Source: CAYVAR01 sp964449675
Lineage (GTDB): Bacteria; Patescibacteriota; Microgenomatia; UBA10105; UBA927
Reading direction: 5' to 3'
NCBI GenBank assembly: GCA_964449675.1
Contig: CAYVAR010000005.1
Coordinates: 1-56,439 of the forward strand
DNA length: 56,439 bases
In this document: positions 7,327-16,343 of the stretch, in pieces
How the letters are laid out: each line of letters opens with the position of its first letter
How positions within the stretch are numbered: the first letter of the stretch is position 1
Translations under genes and position numbers: made by a program
Notes under the pieces: generated by a model
Told to the model about the DNA's origin: nothing
The model's database searches: none
Seen by the model: only the letters and a program-made list of their open reading frames with translations

Positions 7327-9720
7327 ATGCTCAATCGTAAACTGATCCGTCAAAACGTCATTATAGAAAAAAATCCTCCGGGAGACTGGGAGCTATTCCT
7401 TTCACAACTGAAAAGTCCGCTCATTTACATATTGCTCCTCGCATCAGTAATAACCTTGTACCTTCGCGATTATCTTGATACGAGTATTATCCTTATAGCA
7501 GTAGTTCTTAATACTATTTTAGGGTTTATCCAAGAGAGAAAAGCGCAACATGGTCTTGCGGCGCTTAAAAAAATTCTCACACCGAAAGCGCGTGTAAATC
7601 GTAACGGCCACGTCGAACTGATTGACGCACGCGACATTAGAGTCGATGACGTCGTTGTCATCTCAGCGGGCGACCGGACTCCTGCAGACGGAACGCTTCT
7701 TGAGGAAGTTAATTTATATATAAATGAAGCAATTCTTACTGGAGAAAGCATGCCGGTTGCAAAAAATAGCAAGGATGCTCTCGTCTATTCAGGCACAACA
7801 GTGACCAGTGGAAGAGGATTATTTCGCGTCACGGCAATAGGCATGGATACTAAGCTTGGCGCAATCGCCGGCACGCTTGAAGAGACTCCCGAAGAAGAAA
7901 CACCACTGCAAAGGCAACTTCGCATCTTGGCTCGTGTTCTTGCCATGATTGTATGCATCATAAGCATTTTCATATTGATTGTTGGACTTCTCCGGGGTGA
8001 AAATTTTGTCACGATGTTTTCTATAGCGGTAGCCATCGCTGTTGCTGCAATTCCTGAAGGCATGGTGGTATCACTCACGGTCATTCTGTCGCTTGGCATG
8101 CAGAGAATTCTAAAAAAGCAGGCGATCGTTCGACGCCTCGCATCTGCAGAAACGCTGGGAAGCGTCAATGTACTCTGTGTCGATAAAACCGGTACGCTTA
8201 CTGAAGGCATTATGCGCGTCGTCGAAACGAAGCTGACTGATCATGCAAAAGCTATACAAACGGCCGTACTTGCAAATAATTTGGAAAACCCTATAGATAA
8301 CGCGCTCTGGGAGTGGGTGCAGGGCCAAGATCACTTTGATCCACAAGAGATTACCGAAACTAGTCCCCGAACCCATGAAATCCCTTTTGATGGAACAAAA
8401 AAGTTTATGCTTGTCGCAACCCAGGATGGCATATGGGTTAAGGGAGCACCGGAAGTACTCCTTTCTCAATCACAGGGAACGAAAAATGAGAAGGAGTTGT
8501 GGATAAGAAGCATAAACTCTTTCGCACAAAAGGGGCTTCGCGTCATAGGTCTCGCGTGGAAACCGAAAAGGCCGAAGGACGCCCCAGATAACAATTTATC
8601 CGATCTTTCATTTCTGGGTATTATAGGAGTTTCTGATCCTATACGGCAAGGGGTGAAGGAAGCTCTTGAGGTCGCAACACGCGCAGGCATCGATATAAAG
8701 GTCGTCACCGGTGATTATCGCGTAACTTCCGAAGCTATCCTTAACCAATTGGGAATCAAAATCCGTGACGGGCAGCGTGAAATAGTTGAAGGAAAAGAAC
8801 TCGAAAGCATAACCACCGATGACTTGGCTCGGAGAGTGGACGGTGTTCGGCTATTTTGCCGCGTCACTCCAGAGCAGAAACTGAAAATTGTCGAGGCACT
8901 GCAGAAAAACGGTAAGGTCGTAGCAATGACCGGGGATGGAGTCAATGACGCGTTGGCTTTAAAAAAATCGGATATTGGTATCGTCGTTGCGAGTGCTTCT
9001 GATGTCGCGAAGGACACTGCGGACCTCGTACTTTTGGATTCTAATTTTAAAACGATCGTTGCGGCTGTCGAAGAGGGACGGGTGATATTCCAAAATATCC
9101 GTAAGGTCACCCTCTATCTCCTCTCCGATGCGGGTACGGAAATGATTCTTATAGTTCTTTCTATTATTGCCGGTCTACCGCTTCCTCTTACTGCAATACA
9201 AATTCTCTGGATTAATATCCTCTCGGATGGATTTCCAAATCTAGCATTAGCATTTGAACAGAAGGAATATGACGTCATGCGACATACTCCAAAGGATCGA
9301 TCAGTATCTATCATAAACCGTGGATTACGCGTTCTTATCCTCGTAACTGGTTTACTCAAAGCTCTTATCGCATTCACCGTCTATGTAGGAGTACTTAACC
9401 ATACGCAGAATTTGCTCTATGCACAAACGCTGACATTTGTTATCGTCGGAACCGGATCCCTCTTTTATGTATTTGCGATACGTAATCTTTCCAAATCCAT
9501 AATCCATGCAAATATATTCAAAAATCCCTATCTCGTGTATGCAGCTTTCACTGGACTTTTTCTGCAGCTACTCGTTATTTACCACCCGTGGTTTACAGCG
9601 ATATTCAAAACCCAACCTTTATCGCTTAACGATTGGATTCTCGTCGTAGGATCGGGACTAATTCTTATTTTGGGAATAGATTATACGAAGGCTATCTTAA
9701 GAAAGTATAAAGCATTGTAG
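7327..9720 (+). CDS. P-type cation-transporting ATPase
   Basis: The 797-residue protein has all P-type landmarks in order: actuator motif LTGES (near residue 140), membrane-site motif AIPEGMVVSLTV, phosphorylation motif DKTGTLT with Asp286, nucleotide-binding KGAPE, hinge TGDYRVTSE and MTGDGVNDALALKKSDIGI, then six C-terminal membrane segments. IPEGM in place of the more usual IPEGLP and the overall length place it with P2-type (Ca2+-like) pumps; the transported ion is inferred. It is translationally close to the DedA-like gene, suggesting a joint role in ion or membrane homeostasis. Confidence 0.92.
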   Translation: MLNRKLIRQNVIIEKNPPGDWELFLSQLKSPLIYILLLASVITLYLRDYLDTSIILIAVVLNTILGFIQERKAQHGLAALKKILTPKARVNRNGHVELIDARDIRVDDVVVISAGDRTPADGTLLEEVNLYINEAILTGESMPVAKNSKDALVYSGTTVTSGRGLFRVTAIGMDTKLGAIAGTLEETPEEETPLQRQLRILARVLAMIVCIISIFILIVGLLRGENFVTMFSIAVAIAVAAIPEGMVVSLTVILSLGMQRILKKQAIVRRLASAETLGSVNVLCVDKTGTLTEGIMRVVETKLTDHAKAIQTAVLANNLENPIDNALWEWVQGQDHFDPQEITETSPRTHEIPFDGTKKFMLVATQDGIWVKGAPEVLLSQSQGTKNEKELWIRSINSFAQKGLRVIGLAWKPKRPKDAPDNNLSDLSFLGIIGVSDPIRQGVKEALEVATRAGIDIKVVTGDYRVTSEAILNQLGIKIRDGQREIVEGKELESITTDDLARRVDGVRLFCRVTPEQKLKIVEALQKNGKVVAMTGDGVNDALALKKSDIGIVVASASDVAKDTADLVLLDSNFKTIVAAVEEGRVIFQNIRKVTLYLLSDAGTEMILIVLSIIAGLPLPLTAIQILWINILSDGFPNLALAFEQKEYDVMRHTPKDRSVSIINRGLRVLILVTGLLKALIAFTVYVGVLNHTQNLLYAQTLTFVIVGTGSLFYVFAIRNLSKSIIHANIFKNPYLVYAAFTGLFLQLLVIYHPWFTAIFKTQPLSLNDWILVVGSGLILILGIDYTKAILRKYKAL

Positions 9721-9731
9721 CTAAAGAGTAA

Positions 9732-10859
9732 TTATGCTTCCTCGTCAGGTATGACACTAAGCCCAATAAGTGGCACGAGAAACGTAAAGTACGCATATGT
9801 AGTCCAATTGCTGAGCACCAAATAGACCAAAAGCGATACACTTGCTGCTATCGCAACGTTTTTGAAAGAATGAAATTTCGTGGTAATGAAAAATCCTACA
9901 ATAACGCTTACGGTCATAGCTGTCCGCACTACCCACATCGTGTTTTTTGTAAACGTGAGTCCTACGCTATCTCGTAAAAGTACCCATACATTCCATCCCC
10001 ATGTGTCATGGTAATTACCAACTTCTATAAAAAAAAGGCTCCGCATAAACCCAAGTGGCGCGCTTAAAAGAAATGGAATTGCAATAACAGCAACAGTCAG
10101 AAAAAATATCTTGAAATACGGCCGTTGGTAGAGAAACTTTTTTGATCGTTGGGATATAAACGGAAGAAAAAATATCAGATAAAACCACACATAATGTTTA
10201 AATGTAGATGCTACCGCAAGTACTATAGCGCTTGCCACTACCCACCTTCTCCTTTTGTTTTTCCTTGCAATCAGAAACAACACAACGGACAGTAATAAAA
10301 AAAATATAGCACTATTATCATTACTTCCGTCGCAGCATAAATCCAAAAGAAAAGGAGTCAGGGAAACTATCGATACGATCGGTACCATAGACCAAATATT
10401 CGTTAAAACGCCAATAACAAGCAGTAACATCGGTACGAGCATCGAAATGATCATTTCAAAAAACCGTAGATCTATGGTCATACTTTGTACAGGAAGATAC
10501 CAAAAAATACTCATCGGTAAATACGTAAATGGTGTTAGTCCCCTCTGGGCAAACACAATCTCGTTATACGGATTTTTTCCAGAAAGAAATAAGCCAATAT
10601 AATCATGAATCGCAAGCAATGTATCGGAAGCATATGACTCTCGGAAGTATCGAGTATATCTTCCCAAAACACCGAGAGCGATCAAATAGATAGCAATTGG
10701 CACCCATGTAGGTTTTCGTACATATAAGACGATGAGAAGTGGGAGAAAGCTCATACCAAGGAGAAAAAGTGGTTCCGTTCCATTGTGTACAAGGAGAACA
10801 AAACTGATAAGAATCGTTGTCCAAAAATAAGCGTCGTAATATTTTTTTCCGCTTTCCAT
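9732..10859 (-). CDS. GT87-like membrane glycosyltransferase
   Basis: The 375-residue protein has about ten membrane segments. After the second comes an acidic loop, SYASDTLLAIHDYIGLFLSGKNPYNE, then GLTPFTYLPMSIFWYLPVQ. This resembles the GT-C fold of GT87/DUF2029 polyprenyl-phosphate mannosyltransferases, where an early Asp and the downstream Y-P-P-type motif are conserved. Such enzymes add hexoses to lipid or cell-wall glycans outside the membrane. It converges on the ATPase gene (12-base gap) and starts within 75 bases of the divergent gene at 10931. Confidence 0.5.
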   Translation of the reverse strand: MESGKKYYDAYFWTTILISFVLLVHNGTEPLFLLGMSFLPLLIVLYVRKPTWVPIAIYLIALGVLGRYTRYFRESYASDTLLAIHDYIGLFLSGKNPYNEIVFAQRGLTPFTYLPMSIFWYLPVQSMTIDLRFFEMIISMLVPMLLLVIGVLTNIWSMVPIVSIVSLTPFLLDLCCDGSNDNSAIFFLLLSVVLFLIARKNKRRRWVVASAIVLAVASTFKHYVWFYLIFFLPFISQRSKKFLYQRPYFKIFFLTVAVIAIPFLLSAPLGFMRSLFFIEVGNYHDTWGWNVWVLLRDSVGLTFTKNTMWVVRTAMTVSVIVGFFITTKFHSFKNVAIAASVSLLVYLVLSNWTTYAYFTFLVPLIGLSVIPDEEA

Positions 10860-10930
10860 ATTTTGAAATTTAAGAATGTACCCACATTATACTTGACATT
10901 CGTCTAAACAATGAGAATAATGAGAAACAC

Positions 10931-11317
10931 ATGGGAAAAAATAGTAGCTGGCTTTATATCGGAAGTATTGGTCTTGTAATTGCCGCTATTGCCGTCACAG
11001 CTATTCTTGATAAAACAAAAGATAAATCAGGTGACATACGCGCAAAAGCAGGGGTAGTTGCTACGCAACAGATGTCTGGGGTAGTCACCGCAGTCGATGA
11101 TACCAACGGTACGGTAACCGTTTCTAATCTTTTGACTGGATCCGATACAAATCAAACAAAAGCCCAAGCAAAACCATGGGTCATCACGGCACCAACTGGA
11201 TTTAATTACGCTCTCATTTCTCCTGGAACGAAAGTTAAAATGAAAATAATTCCAGCGACGTTTCTTATCACAAGCCACACGGCAACCGCCACAGAAATTA
11301 CCTCCGTGCGTAACTAA
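10931..11317 (+). CDS. Small membrane-anchored protein of unknown function
   Basis: The 128-residue product has an N-terminal membrane segment (WLYIGSIGLVIAAIAVTAIL, residues 7-26). The soluble tail is rich in Thr, Val and Ala and looks all-beta (MSGVVTAVDDTNGTVTVSNLL, then VKMKIIPATFLI), possibly an OB-like fold facing outside the cell. I do not recognise a family. It stands alone on the plus strand between two minus-strand genes. Confidence 0.6.
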   Translation: MGKNSSWLYIGSIGLVIAAIAVTAILDKTKDKSGDIRAKAGVVATQQMSGVVTAVDDTNGTVTVSNLLTGSDTNQTKAQAKPWVITAPTGFNYALISPGTKVKMKIIPATFLITSHTATATEITSVRN

Positions 11318-11334
11318 TCTCGACCTTTTTGGAG

Positions 11335-12429
11335 CTATCTTGAAGTATAATAAAGAAGCATTTCTCCGGCTTCTTGATTGTTATGGATAAGGGCACTACT
11401 ATGCATTCGTTGTGCCTCAGATCTCCCACTCACTGGCGTAAGGAGTTCTATGATCTGTTGATCTAGACTACGTTGTTCCTGTTTCAACCAACCAAGCCTT
11501 GTAGCAGCATCCCAGTTTGCGCGTTCGCTGCTGTTACGATTCTCTTCTTCGTCACCAATACTTGGCATGGCCATATTTACGAGCTCATTGGCTGTTGGAA
11601 GAATCAACAAATCAACAGAAGGCAAAATACGGCTCCGTACTCTCACGGTTTCACTTGGACCATGGGTCTCATATACATAAATAACACCTGTTTTTGCCTT
11701 TCGCGGGTCTACGGCGTTTTCCGTTTCTATGCCGCTTAGTCTGGCTGCGGCTTTTATCGCAAGCCCTTCGATTATATGGCTGCCAGCAAAGAATGAGAGA
11801 ATAATATGTTCGTTCCGAACAAGGGAGCCAAGTTGAAAAACTTTGCGCATCGCTCTATATATATCACCTGCACCATGGCTGCTATAGAGAATATGCGGAA
11901 CATTTCCTAAAACTAGTTTTTTTCGTTTCGCTTCGGTATCGACATGACGAAATCCGGCAGGTTGGACAATTCCACCAAAGCTTATAACATGCTGATTATG
12001 GCGGACACGCTCTATCCCTTCTATGTCTACCGAAGAAACAATAAGGCTACGGGCGTGAGGTGAAACATCTCCTTTATGTACTCGACGATCTCCCGCCATT
12101 TGCACATGTTCAATTCCAGCAGCCGATAACATTTCCGAGGTGACTGGTGATACAGATATGACGCGTGTAGTATTGCCAAAAAAATCCCTTAAGCCCTCAA
12201 TGTCTACGAAGGTCGGACCACCTTTGTGATCATATGCGCTCCGCATCCTTCTATAAAGTCCACGAATAATATATGGAGATAAACGATACGCAGCTCGAGT
12301 TGCTACTTGCTCACCCCAAGCAATAAAGGGCATGAGGTCAACTTGTTCAACGGGTATACCCTCCTGTCTGCCGATAGTCTCAAGACTGTCTGTAAACGAT
12401 CTTTTCCCTAAACCAACATCCAGAAACAC
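11335..12429 (-). CDS. Uncharacterised protein, possibly glycosyltransferase-like
   Basis: The 364-residue reading starts at a GTG at 12429, because a TAG lies 12 codons upstream and no ATG is available. It contains Rossmann-like strands (TRVISVSPVTSEMLSAAG, VPHILYSSHGAGDIYRAM, EHIILSFFAGSHIIEG), and the layout weakly recalls GT-B enzymes of the MurG kind. The last 70 residues are charged and look helical. No catalytic signature is recognisable, so the function stays open. A TATAAT box on the minus strand (around 12465) could be its promoter. Confidence 0.5.
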   Translation of the reverse strand: MFLDVGLGKRSFTDSLETIGRQEGIPVEQVDLMPFIAWGEQVATRAAYRLSPYIIRGLYRRMRSAYDHKGGPTFVDIEGLRDFFGNTTRVISVSPVTSEMLSAAGIEHVQMAGDRRVHKGDVSPHARSLIVSSVDIEGIERVRHNQHVISFGGIVQPAGFRHVDTEAKRKKLVLGNVPHILYSSHGAGDIYRAMRKVFQLGSLVRNEHIILSFFAGSHIIEGLAIKAAARLSGIETENAVDPRKAKTGVIYVYETHGPSETVRVRSRILPSVDLLILPTANELVNMAMPSIGDEEENRNSSERANWDAATRLGWLKQEQRSLDQQIIELLTPVSGRSEAQRMHSSALIHNNQEAGEMLLYYTSR

Positions 12430-12505
12430 GGCACGAATGGGCGCTTCTGCACTGATAACGCGCTATTATATCAAAGTGATAATACAAATGTAGGGTTAAT
12501 GAAGA

Positions 12506-13975
12506 TTACGAACGCTTACTTACATGAGTTCCATTTGATGTATCCTCAAGACTGTATCCTTGTGATTCAATGTGTTTCCGAACTTCATCAGCTTCAGTAA
12601 ACTTTGCTTCTTTTCTTAAAGCTTCCCTTTTTTTCATTAAGTCTTCAATTTCTTTTGGAATTGTTGATTGTTTATTGTTGATTGTTGATTGCGCAAGCCC
12701 AAGTCCCAACACCTCATCAAAATCCATAAGGAGGTCATACTTGTCTTGGCTTGGGATATTAGACTTCACCACTTCCCACACCACTGCTAAAGCCTGCGGC
12801 ATATTGAGGTCATTGGTAAGCGCATTGTCAAATTTTTTCCGATACGCATCCACCTTTTCCAGTTTTTCGTTCGATAATGTATTTCGTTTGGAAATTGGAA
12901 ATTGGAAATTGGAAATTGCGGTGCGCAGTTCTTCCAATGCCTTCTGCGCGCCGGATAGTGCTTCCCAGGTAAAATTGAGAAACGCACGGTAATGCGCGGT
13001 AAGGTAGAGGTAGCGAAGCGCAAGCGGGTCAATGTGTTTTTCTTCAATGTCGCTTAGTCGATAAAAATTTCCTTTGCTTTTTGCCATCTTTTCTCCATTA
13101 ATCAGAATAAATTGTCCATGCACCCAGTAGCGTACAAACGGAGATAGTCCTGTTGCGGCCTCACTTTGCGCTATTTCATTGGTGTGGTGGATGGGTATAA
13201 GGTCAGCACCGCCTGTGTGGATATCTATTTGATCGCCTAAGTATTTCCGGCTCATGGTAGAACACTCAATGTGCCAGCCGGGAAAACCTACTCCCCACGG
13301 ACTCGGCCACTCCATATCTCGCTTCAAACTCAAGGCCCAGCCTTGAGGAGCCCTAAGGCCGGGCCTTGGTGCAAGTCCACCTGAATATGAAAATTTCCAC
13401 AGAGCAAAATCCGTTGGATTTCTCTTTTGTGGATTTACTTCAACCCGTGCACCGGCTTTGAGATCTTCAATATTTTGTCCGGTAAGAACGCCATATTCAG
13501 AAAATTTACTGGTATCAAAATAAACTCCGTCGTCAATCGTATAGGCAAATCCTTTATCCATAAGCGTCCGGACCATAGTAATTTGCTGAGGGATATGCTC
13601 GGTCGGTTTGGGTCGTACGTCTGGCGCAAGAAGATTAAGCTTTTTGCTATCTTTCAAAAATGCTTCTGTATAAAATTTCGCCACATCCCACGCAGTCTTT
13701 CCTTCCCGTTTTGCACCCTTTTCCAGCTTATCTTCACCGGTATCGCTATCAGAAACCAAATGCCCTACGTCAGTAATGTTACTTACATATTTCACCTGAT
13801 ACCCAAGATATGTAAGCGTCCGAACTAATACATCCGTCATGGTATAGGTTCGAAAGTTTCCGATGTGCGCATAGTCATACACCGTCGGTCCGCAGGAGTA
13901 GAGTGTCACGAGCTTCGGATCCCGCGGCACAAATTCCTCTATTTTTTTAGTAAGAGTGTTAAACAATTTCATCAT
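12506..13975 (-). CDS. cysS: Cysteinyl-tRNA synthetase carrying repeat insertions
   Basis: Class I synthetase of 489 residues: SCGPTVYDYAHIGNFRTY (zinc cysteine plus HIGH-like HIGN), GWHIECSTMS and HHTNEIAQSEA (further zinc ligands), and GEKMAKSKGNF (KMSKS-like). It charges tRNA-Cys. Three stretches absent from typical family members match DNA repeats: a palindrome at 13329-13368 encoding GGLAPRPGLRAPQGWALSL, a fourfold GGAAATT repeat at 12893-12918 encoding ISNFQFPIS, and a TTGTTGATTG repeat at 12660-12692 encoding QSTINNKQSTI. All are in frame, so the enzyme is presumably functional. Confidence 0.95.
   Translation of the reverse strand: MMKLFNTLTKKIEEFVPRDPKLVTLYSCGPTVYDYAHIGNFRTYTMTDVLVRTLTYLGYQVKYVSNITDVGHLVSDSDTGEDKLEKGAKREGKTAWDVAKFYTEAFLKDSKKLNLLAPDVRPKPTEHIPQQITMVRTLMDKGFAYTIDDGVYFDTSKFSEYGVLTGQNIEDLKAGARVEVNPQKRNPTDFALWKFSYSGGLAPRPGLRAPQGWALSLKRDMEWPSPWGVGFPGWHIECSTMSRKYLGDQIDIHTGGADLIPIHHTNEIAQSEAATGLSPFVRYWVHGQFILINGEKMAKSKGNFYRLSDIEEKHIDPLALRYLYLTAHYRAFLNFTWEALSGAQKALEELRTAISNFQFPISKRNTLSNEKLEKVDAYRKKFDNALTNDLNMPQALAVVWEVVKSNIPSQDKYDLLMDFDEVLGLGLAQSTINNKQSTIPKEIEDLMKKREALRKEAKFTEADEVRKHIESQGYSLEDTSNGTHVSKRS
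13329..13368. repeat. Palindromic insertion inside cysS
   Basis: The arms CAAGGCCC (13331-13338) and GGGCCTTG (13361-13368) are perfect. The inner CTCAAGG/CCTTGAG pair gives an alternative hairpin. The segment TCAAGGCCCAGCCTTGA is nearly identical to TCAAGGCTGAGCCTTGA in prs (18479-18495). It adds about 19 residues between strands flanking the zinc site. Confidence 0.75.
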
Positions 13976-14030
13976 ACAAACAATAGTTCAAATTCTTGAA
14001 CGTATTATCTCATAAAAACCCGTCGATTTC

Positions 14031-14879
14031 CTATGACATCGCTTCATCCTTAGCAATCGTATTTCCTTTTACGTTTCCGATCGGTCCTTTATACAAGCGA
14101 AGCCAACCGATAAAATCAACGATCACAGAAACCATATAGTCATGGTACAGTTTTCCCTTTTTCCTACTTGCGCCAGATGAGTCGGAAAACGATCCCGTCG
14201 GCGCAAAATGTCGCTGTTCGAAACTATTCCATGGTATGTCGATGACTTCTCCCGCTTTGCCAAAGAGATCGTATTGTGAATACGGAGAAAATATCTCGGC
14301 AAATGGAAGCTTTTGCTTTGGTAATTTATTTGCACGTATAAGTGAAGGAAACTTATACCATACATGGGAAATCTCAAGGTCCCCTGCATGATGTTCTTCC
14401 TGTCTTTTGATCTTTGCTGAAATTCCTTTGGCTATTTTCATGGGGTCGATGACTGCAAAAAATACACCAGAGAGTTCATGTTCATGGAGATTTTTTACCG
14501 CCGTAAGTAGCGCTGGTAGGTTTGCACTTTTATGACCATTGATGATAATAATTTTTCTAAACCCATTTCGCGCGACGGAAATAGCCATATCGTGAATGAC
14601 TGATACGAGTGTCTCTGTCCGAAGCGATATCGTACCGGGAAATCCCATATGATGACTGGAGTCTCCAAACCACAGCGGTGGCGCAATAAGCGTTTGTGTT
14701 TTTTGCGCGACATCCTGGGCAAGAGCTATCGCCACATACGTATCAAGCCCAAGCGGCCCTGCCGGACCATGTTCTTCTGTCGTCCCAACTGGAAAAAGTA
14801 TACAATCGTCTTTTTTGAGGTACTGCGCTACTTCTTCCCATGTTTTTTCGTTAAGCCACAGCGAACGATTTTGTTTCAT
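14031..14879 (-). CDS. Creatininase-family amidohydrolase
   Basis: The 282-residue protein shows the creatininase/MftE pattern: FPVGTTEEHGPAGPLGLDTY with the metal-binding Glu, His and Asp, then GFPGTISL, IIINGHKSANLPAL (canonically NGHGGN), and EEHHAGDLEIS (canonically HAGxxETS). Members are metal-dependent amidohydrolases cleaving cyclic amides such as creatinine or formylaminopyrimidines. Metal ligands appear conserved, so an active enzyme is likely; the substrate is unknown. An AGGAGG ribosome site (AAAGGAGGTGAAAAC) precedes the ATG at 14879. The next upstream gene ends 17 bases away. Confidence 0.85.
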   Translation of the reverse strand: MKQNRSLWLNEKTWEEVAQYLKKDDCILFPVGTTEEHGPAGPLGLDTYVAIALAQDVAQKTQTLIAPPLWFGDSSHHMGFPGTISLRTETLVSVIHDMAISVARNGFRKIIIINGHKSANLPALLTAVKNLHEHELSGVFFAVIDPMKIAKGISAKIKRQEEHHAGDLEISHVWYKFPSLIRANKLPKQKLPFAEIFSPYSQYDLFGKAGEVIDIPWNSFEQRHFAPTGSFSDSSGASRKKGKLYHDYMVSVIVDFIGWLRLYKGPIGNVKGNTIAKDEAMS

Positions 14880-14895
14880 ATGTTTTCACCTCCTT

Positions 14896-15687
14896 TCAAT
14901 CATCTTTACGAAACCAATGAGGTTCCATATTTAAATATAAGATTCCCATTGACGGAAGTAAGTCTCTTGAGTTGGATGGACTTCCATGAACCATAAGCAT
15001 GCTGTATCCAAATTCGCTCATTAGCATGTCCCGCTCCTGAAGCCTCATATGCGCGTAAAGCAGATGTCCGTATCCATCATGCTCACCTTTGTAGTGACGC
15101 TGCGCTTGCACGGAAAGCTGCTCAGAAAGCTCAGGCTGTTCTTCAAGAAAAGTCGCGACATGCCCATCGATCATTTCTGGAGTTGGAAGATATAACCTGT
15201 ACGCGTTGTATAAGTCACTAAGTTTTACTGTCTGAGCCACCCAAGCTTGATTGACTAAATGATCTTGCGCGGCTTGAGCATATGTTTCATTGTAATATCC
15301 ATTGAACACTCCATGTATATCAGCAATAATGACGCTCACTGCAATTCCAGGCTTGTAGTACTTACTTATATGTTCGTTAAGTCCACCGAAGGCATTAAAT
15401 CCGATGTAATCACGATCATCGAGCCCATCTTTATCACCGATGCCACAAAACGAAACCAGAGGTATAGGGCTTTGAGAAGCGACCGCATTTTTTATTATCC
15501 CATCGATAACTCCCTGCCCATCTGATAGAGCTGGATTATCAATAGAACTGACCAATCTTTTTGACATACCATACTTGCCAGCATAATAATACTGCTCTAT
15601 AAGCCGCAGGAGATAGTACCACTGATCAGGTCGAGTTATTTCTGAAATATTTCTTCGTGCTAATAGTGAATAGATATCTTCCTTCAT
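14896..15687 (-). CDS. Uncharacterised protein behind a two-hairpin leader
   Basis: I place the start at the ATG at 15687 (MKEDIYSLLARRNIS), giving 263 residues. The frame stays open upstream to an ATG at 15792, but that stretch is built from two terminator-like hairpins and reads as a leader. The protein has a hydrophobic beta-alpha core (AVSVIIADIHGVFNGYYN, residues near 115) and a C-terminal strand SMLMVHGSPSN. I recognise no family; the IADIHG segment hints at a nucleotide-binding or metal-binding fold. It is co-directional with the creatininase gene. Confidence 0.55.
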   Translation of the reverse strand: MKEDIYSLLARRNISEITRPDQWYYLLRLIEQYYYAGKYGMSKRLVSSIDNPALSDGQGVIDGIIKNAVASQSPIPLVSFCGIGDKDGLDDRDYIGFNAFGGLNEHISKYYKPGIAVSVIIADIHGVFNGYYNETYAQAAQDHLVNQAWVAQTVKLSDLYNAYRLYLPTPEMIDGHVATFLEEQPELSEQLSVQAQRHYKGEHDGYGHLLYAHMRLQERDMLMSEFGYSMLMVHGSPSNSRDLLPSMGILYLNMEPHWFRKDD

Positions 15688-15694
15688 ACGCCAA

Positions 15695-15720
15695 TAAAAA
15701 ACCTCCTTGGCTAAGGAGGC
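15695..15720 (-). terminator. Terminator-like hairpin that also contains the SD of the 14896 gene
   Basis: On the minus strand CCTCCTT-AGCC-AAGGAGG is followed by six T. The 7-bp stem sequesters AAGGAGG, the only Shine-Dalgarno-like sequence before the ATG at 15687 (spacing 14). The hairpin therefore can act on transcription, on translation, or on both. Confidence 0.7.
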
Positions 15721-15759
15721 TCTTATTTGAATATATAAATTATGTATTATTGATCCATC

Positions 15760-15813
15760 AAAAAACCTCCCAACCCAAATGATGTGGCGCATGTAGTACA
15801 GGTGGTTGGAAGG
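15760..15813 (-). terminator. First leader hairpin with U-tract
   Basis: On the minus strand CCTTCCAACC pairs with GGTTGGGAGG (10 bp with one T-G) across a 28-base loop, followed by TTTTTT. GGGAGG within the arm precedes an ATG that opens only a three-codon frame. Together with the second hairpin this makes a tandem attenuator arrangement. Confidence 0.6.
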
Positions 15814-15839
15814 CTTTGTCGTATCATAGAATTGTTGCT

Positions 15840-15868
15840 ATTATAGTAGACAACCTAGGAATAGTCAA
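15840..15868 (-). promoter_or_regulatory. Sigma70-type promoter for the 14896 gene leader
   Basis: TTGACT at 15868-15863 and TATAAT at 15845-15840 on the minus strand, separated by 17 bases. Transcription should start near 15832, giving a leader of about 145 bases with two hairpins. Confidence 0.8.
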
Positions 15869-15919
15869 TTATAGCCAGTCAAAATCATATTCTCATGCAT
15901 ACGTGATTTTAGTATTCTG

Positions 15920-16342
15920 CTAATCTCCAAAGAAATCTCCGTCGTCTCCTCCACTAGCGCTACGAACATGTTCAGGACGTGGTGCCGTTGCTGGAAATCC
16001 CCCTTGTGGACCATCTTCTACTTCCATACCGTCAATTTCTGGTCGACCTGGTCCAGCATCGTCTTTATGAGAAAGCATCGCCCGAGCTGTCTGAACGCAC
16101 TCAAATAGAGATTTGAGAGACCGATTATTCCTCGCTGCCCTGGCAACTCTATTACAAATTACATCAGCCATTGGCAAAGTAATTCCCTGCTTTTCGTACG
16201 CGGCTACGAGCGCATCAGCACCATCATATTCCCTAAGTGCAGATAGCAAAGCACCGACGTTATGCATTCCTCCAGTTTTAGCAACTTTAACAGGAACCTC
16301 GTTAAAGAGAAATGTTTCTTCCTTTTGATCAGGTGTAGTCAT
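15920..16342 (-). CDS. Hypothetical protein
   Basis: The 140-residue product has an ordered helical part (residues 20-95, NVGALLSALREYDGADALVAAYEKQ) and a disordered, acidic, Gly/Pro-rich tail ending DDGDFFGD. I see no known motif. It lies one base after the end of 16344-16814 on the same strand, with which it is probably co-transcribed. Confidence 0.6.
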   Translation of the reverse strand: MTTPDQKEETFLFNEVPVKVAKTGGMHNVGALLSALREYDGADALVAAYEKQGITLPMADVICNRVARAARNNRSLKSLFECVQTARAMLSHKDDAGPGRPEIDGMEVEDGPQGGFPATAPRPEHVRSASGGDDGDFFGD

Positions 16343-16343
16343 A

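Noticed and set aside
15688..15792. N-terminal extension of the 14896 gene from the ATG at 15792
   Set aside because: The stretch is made of two terminator-like hairpins; starting at 15687 leaves these as the untranslated leader.
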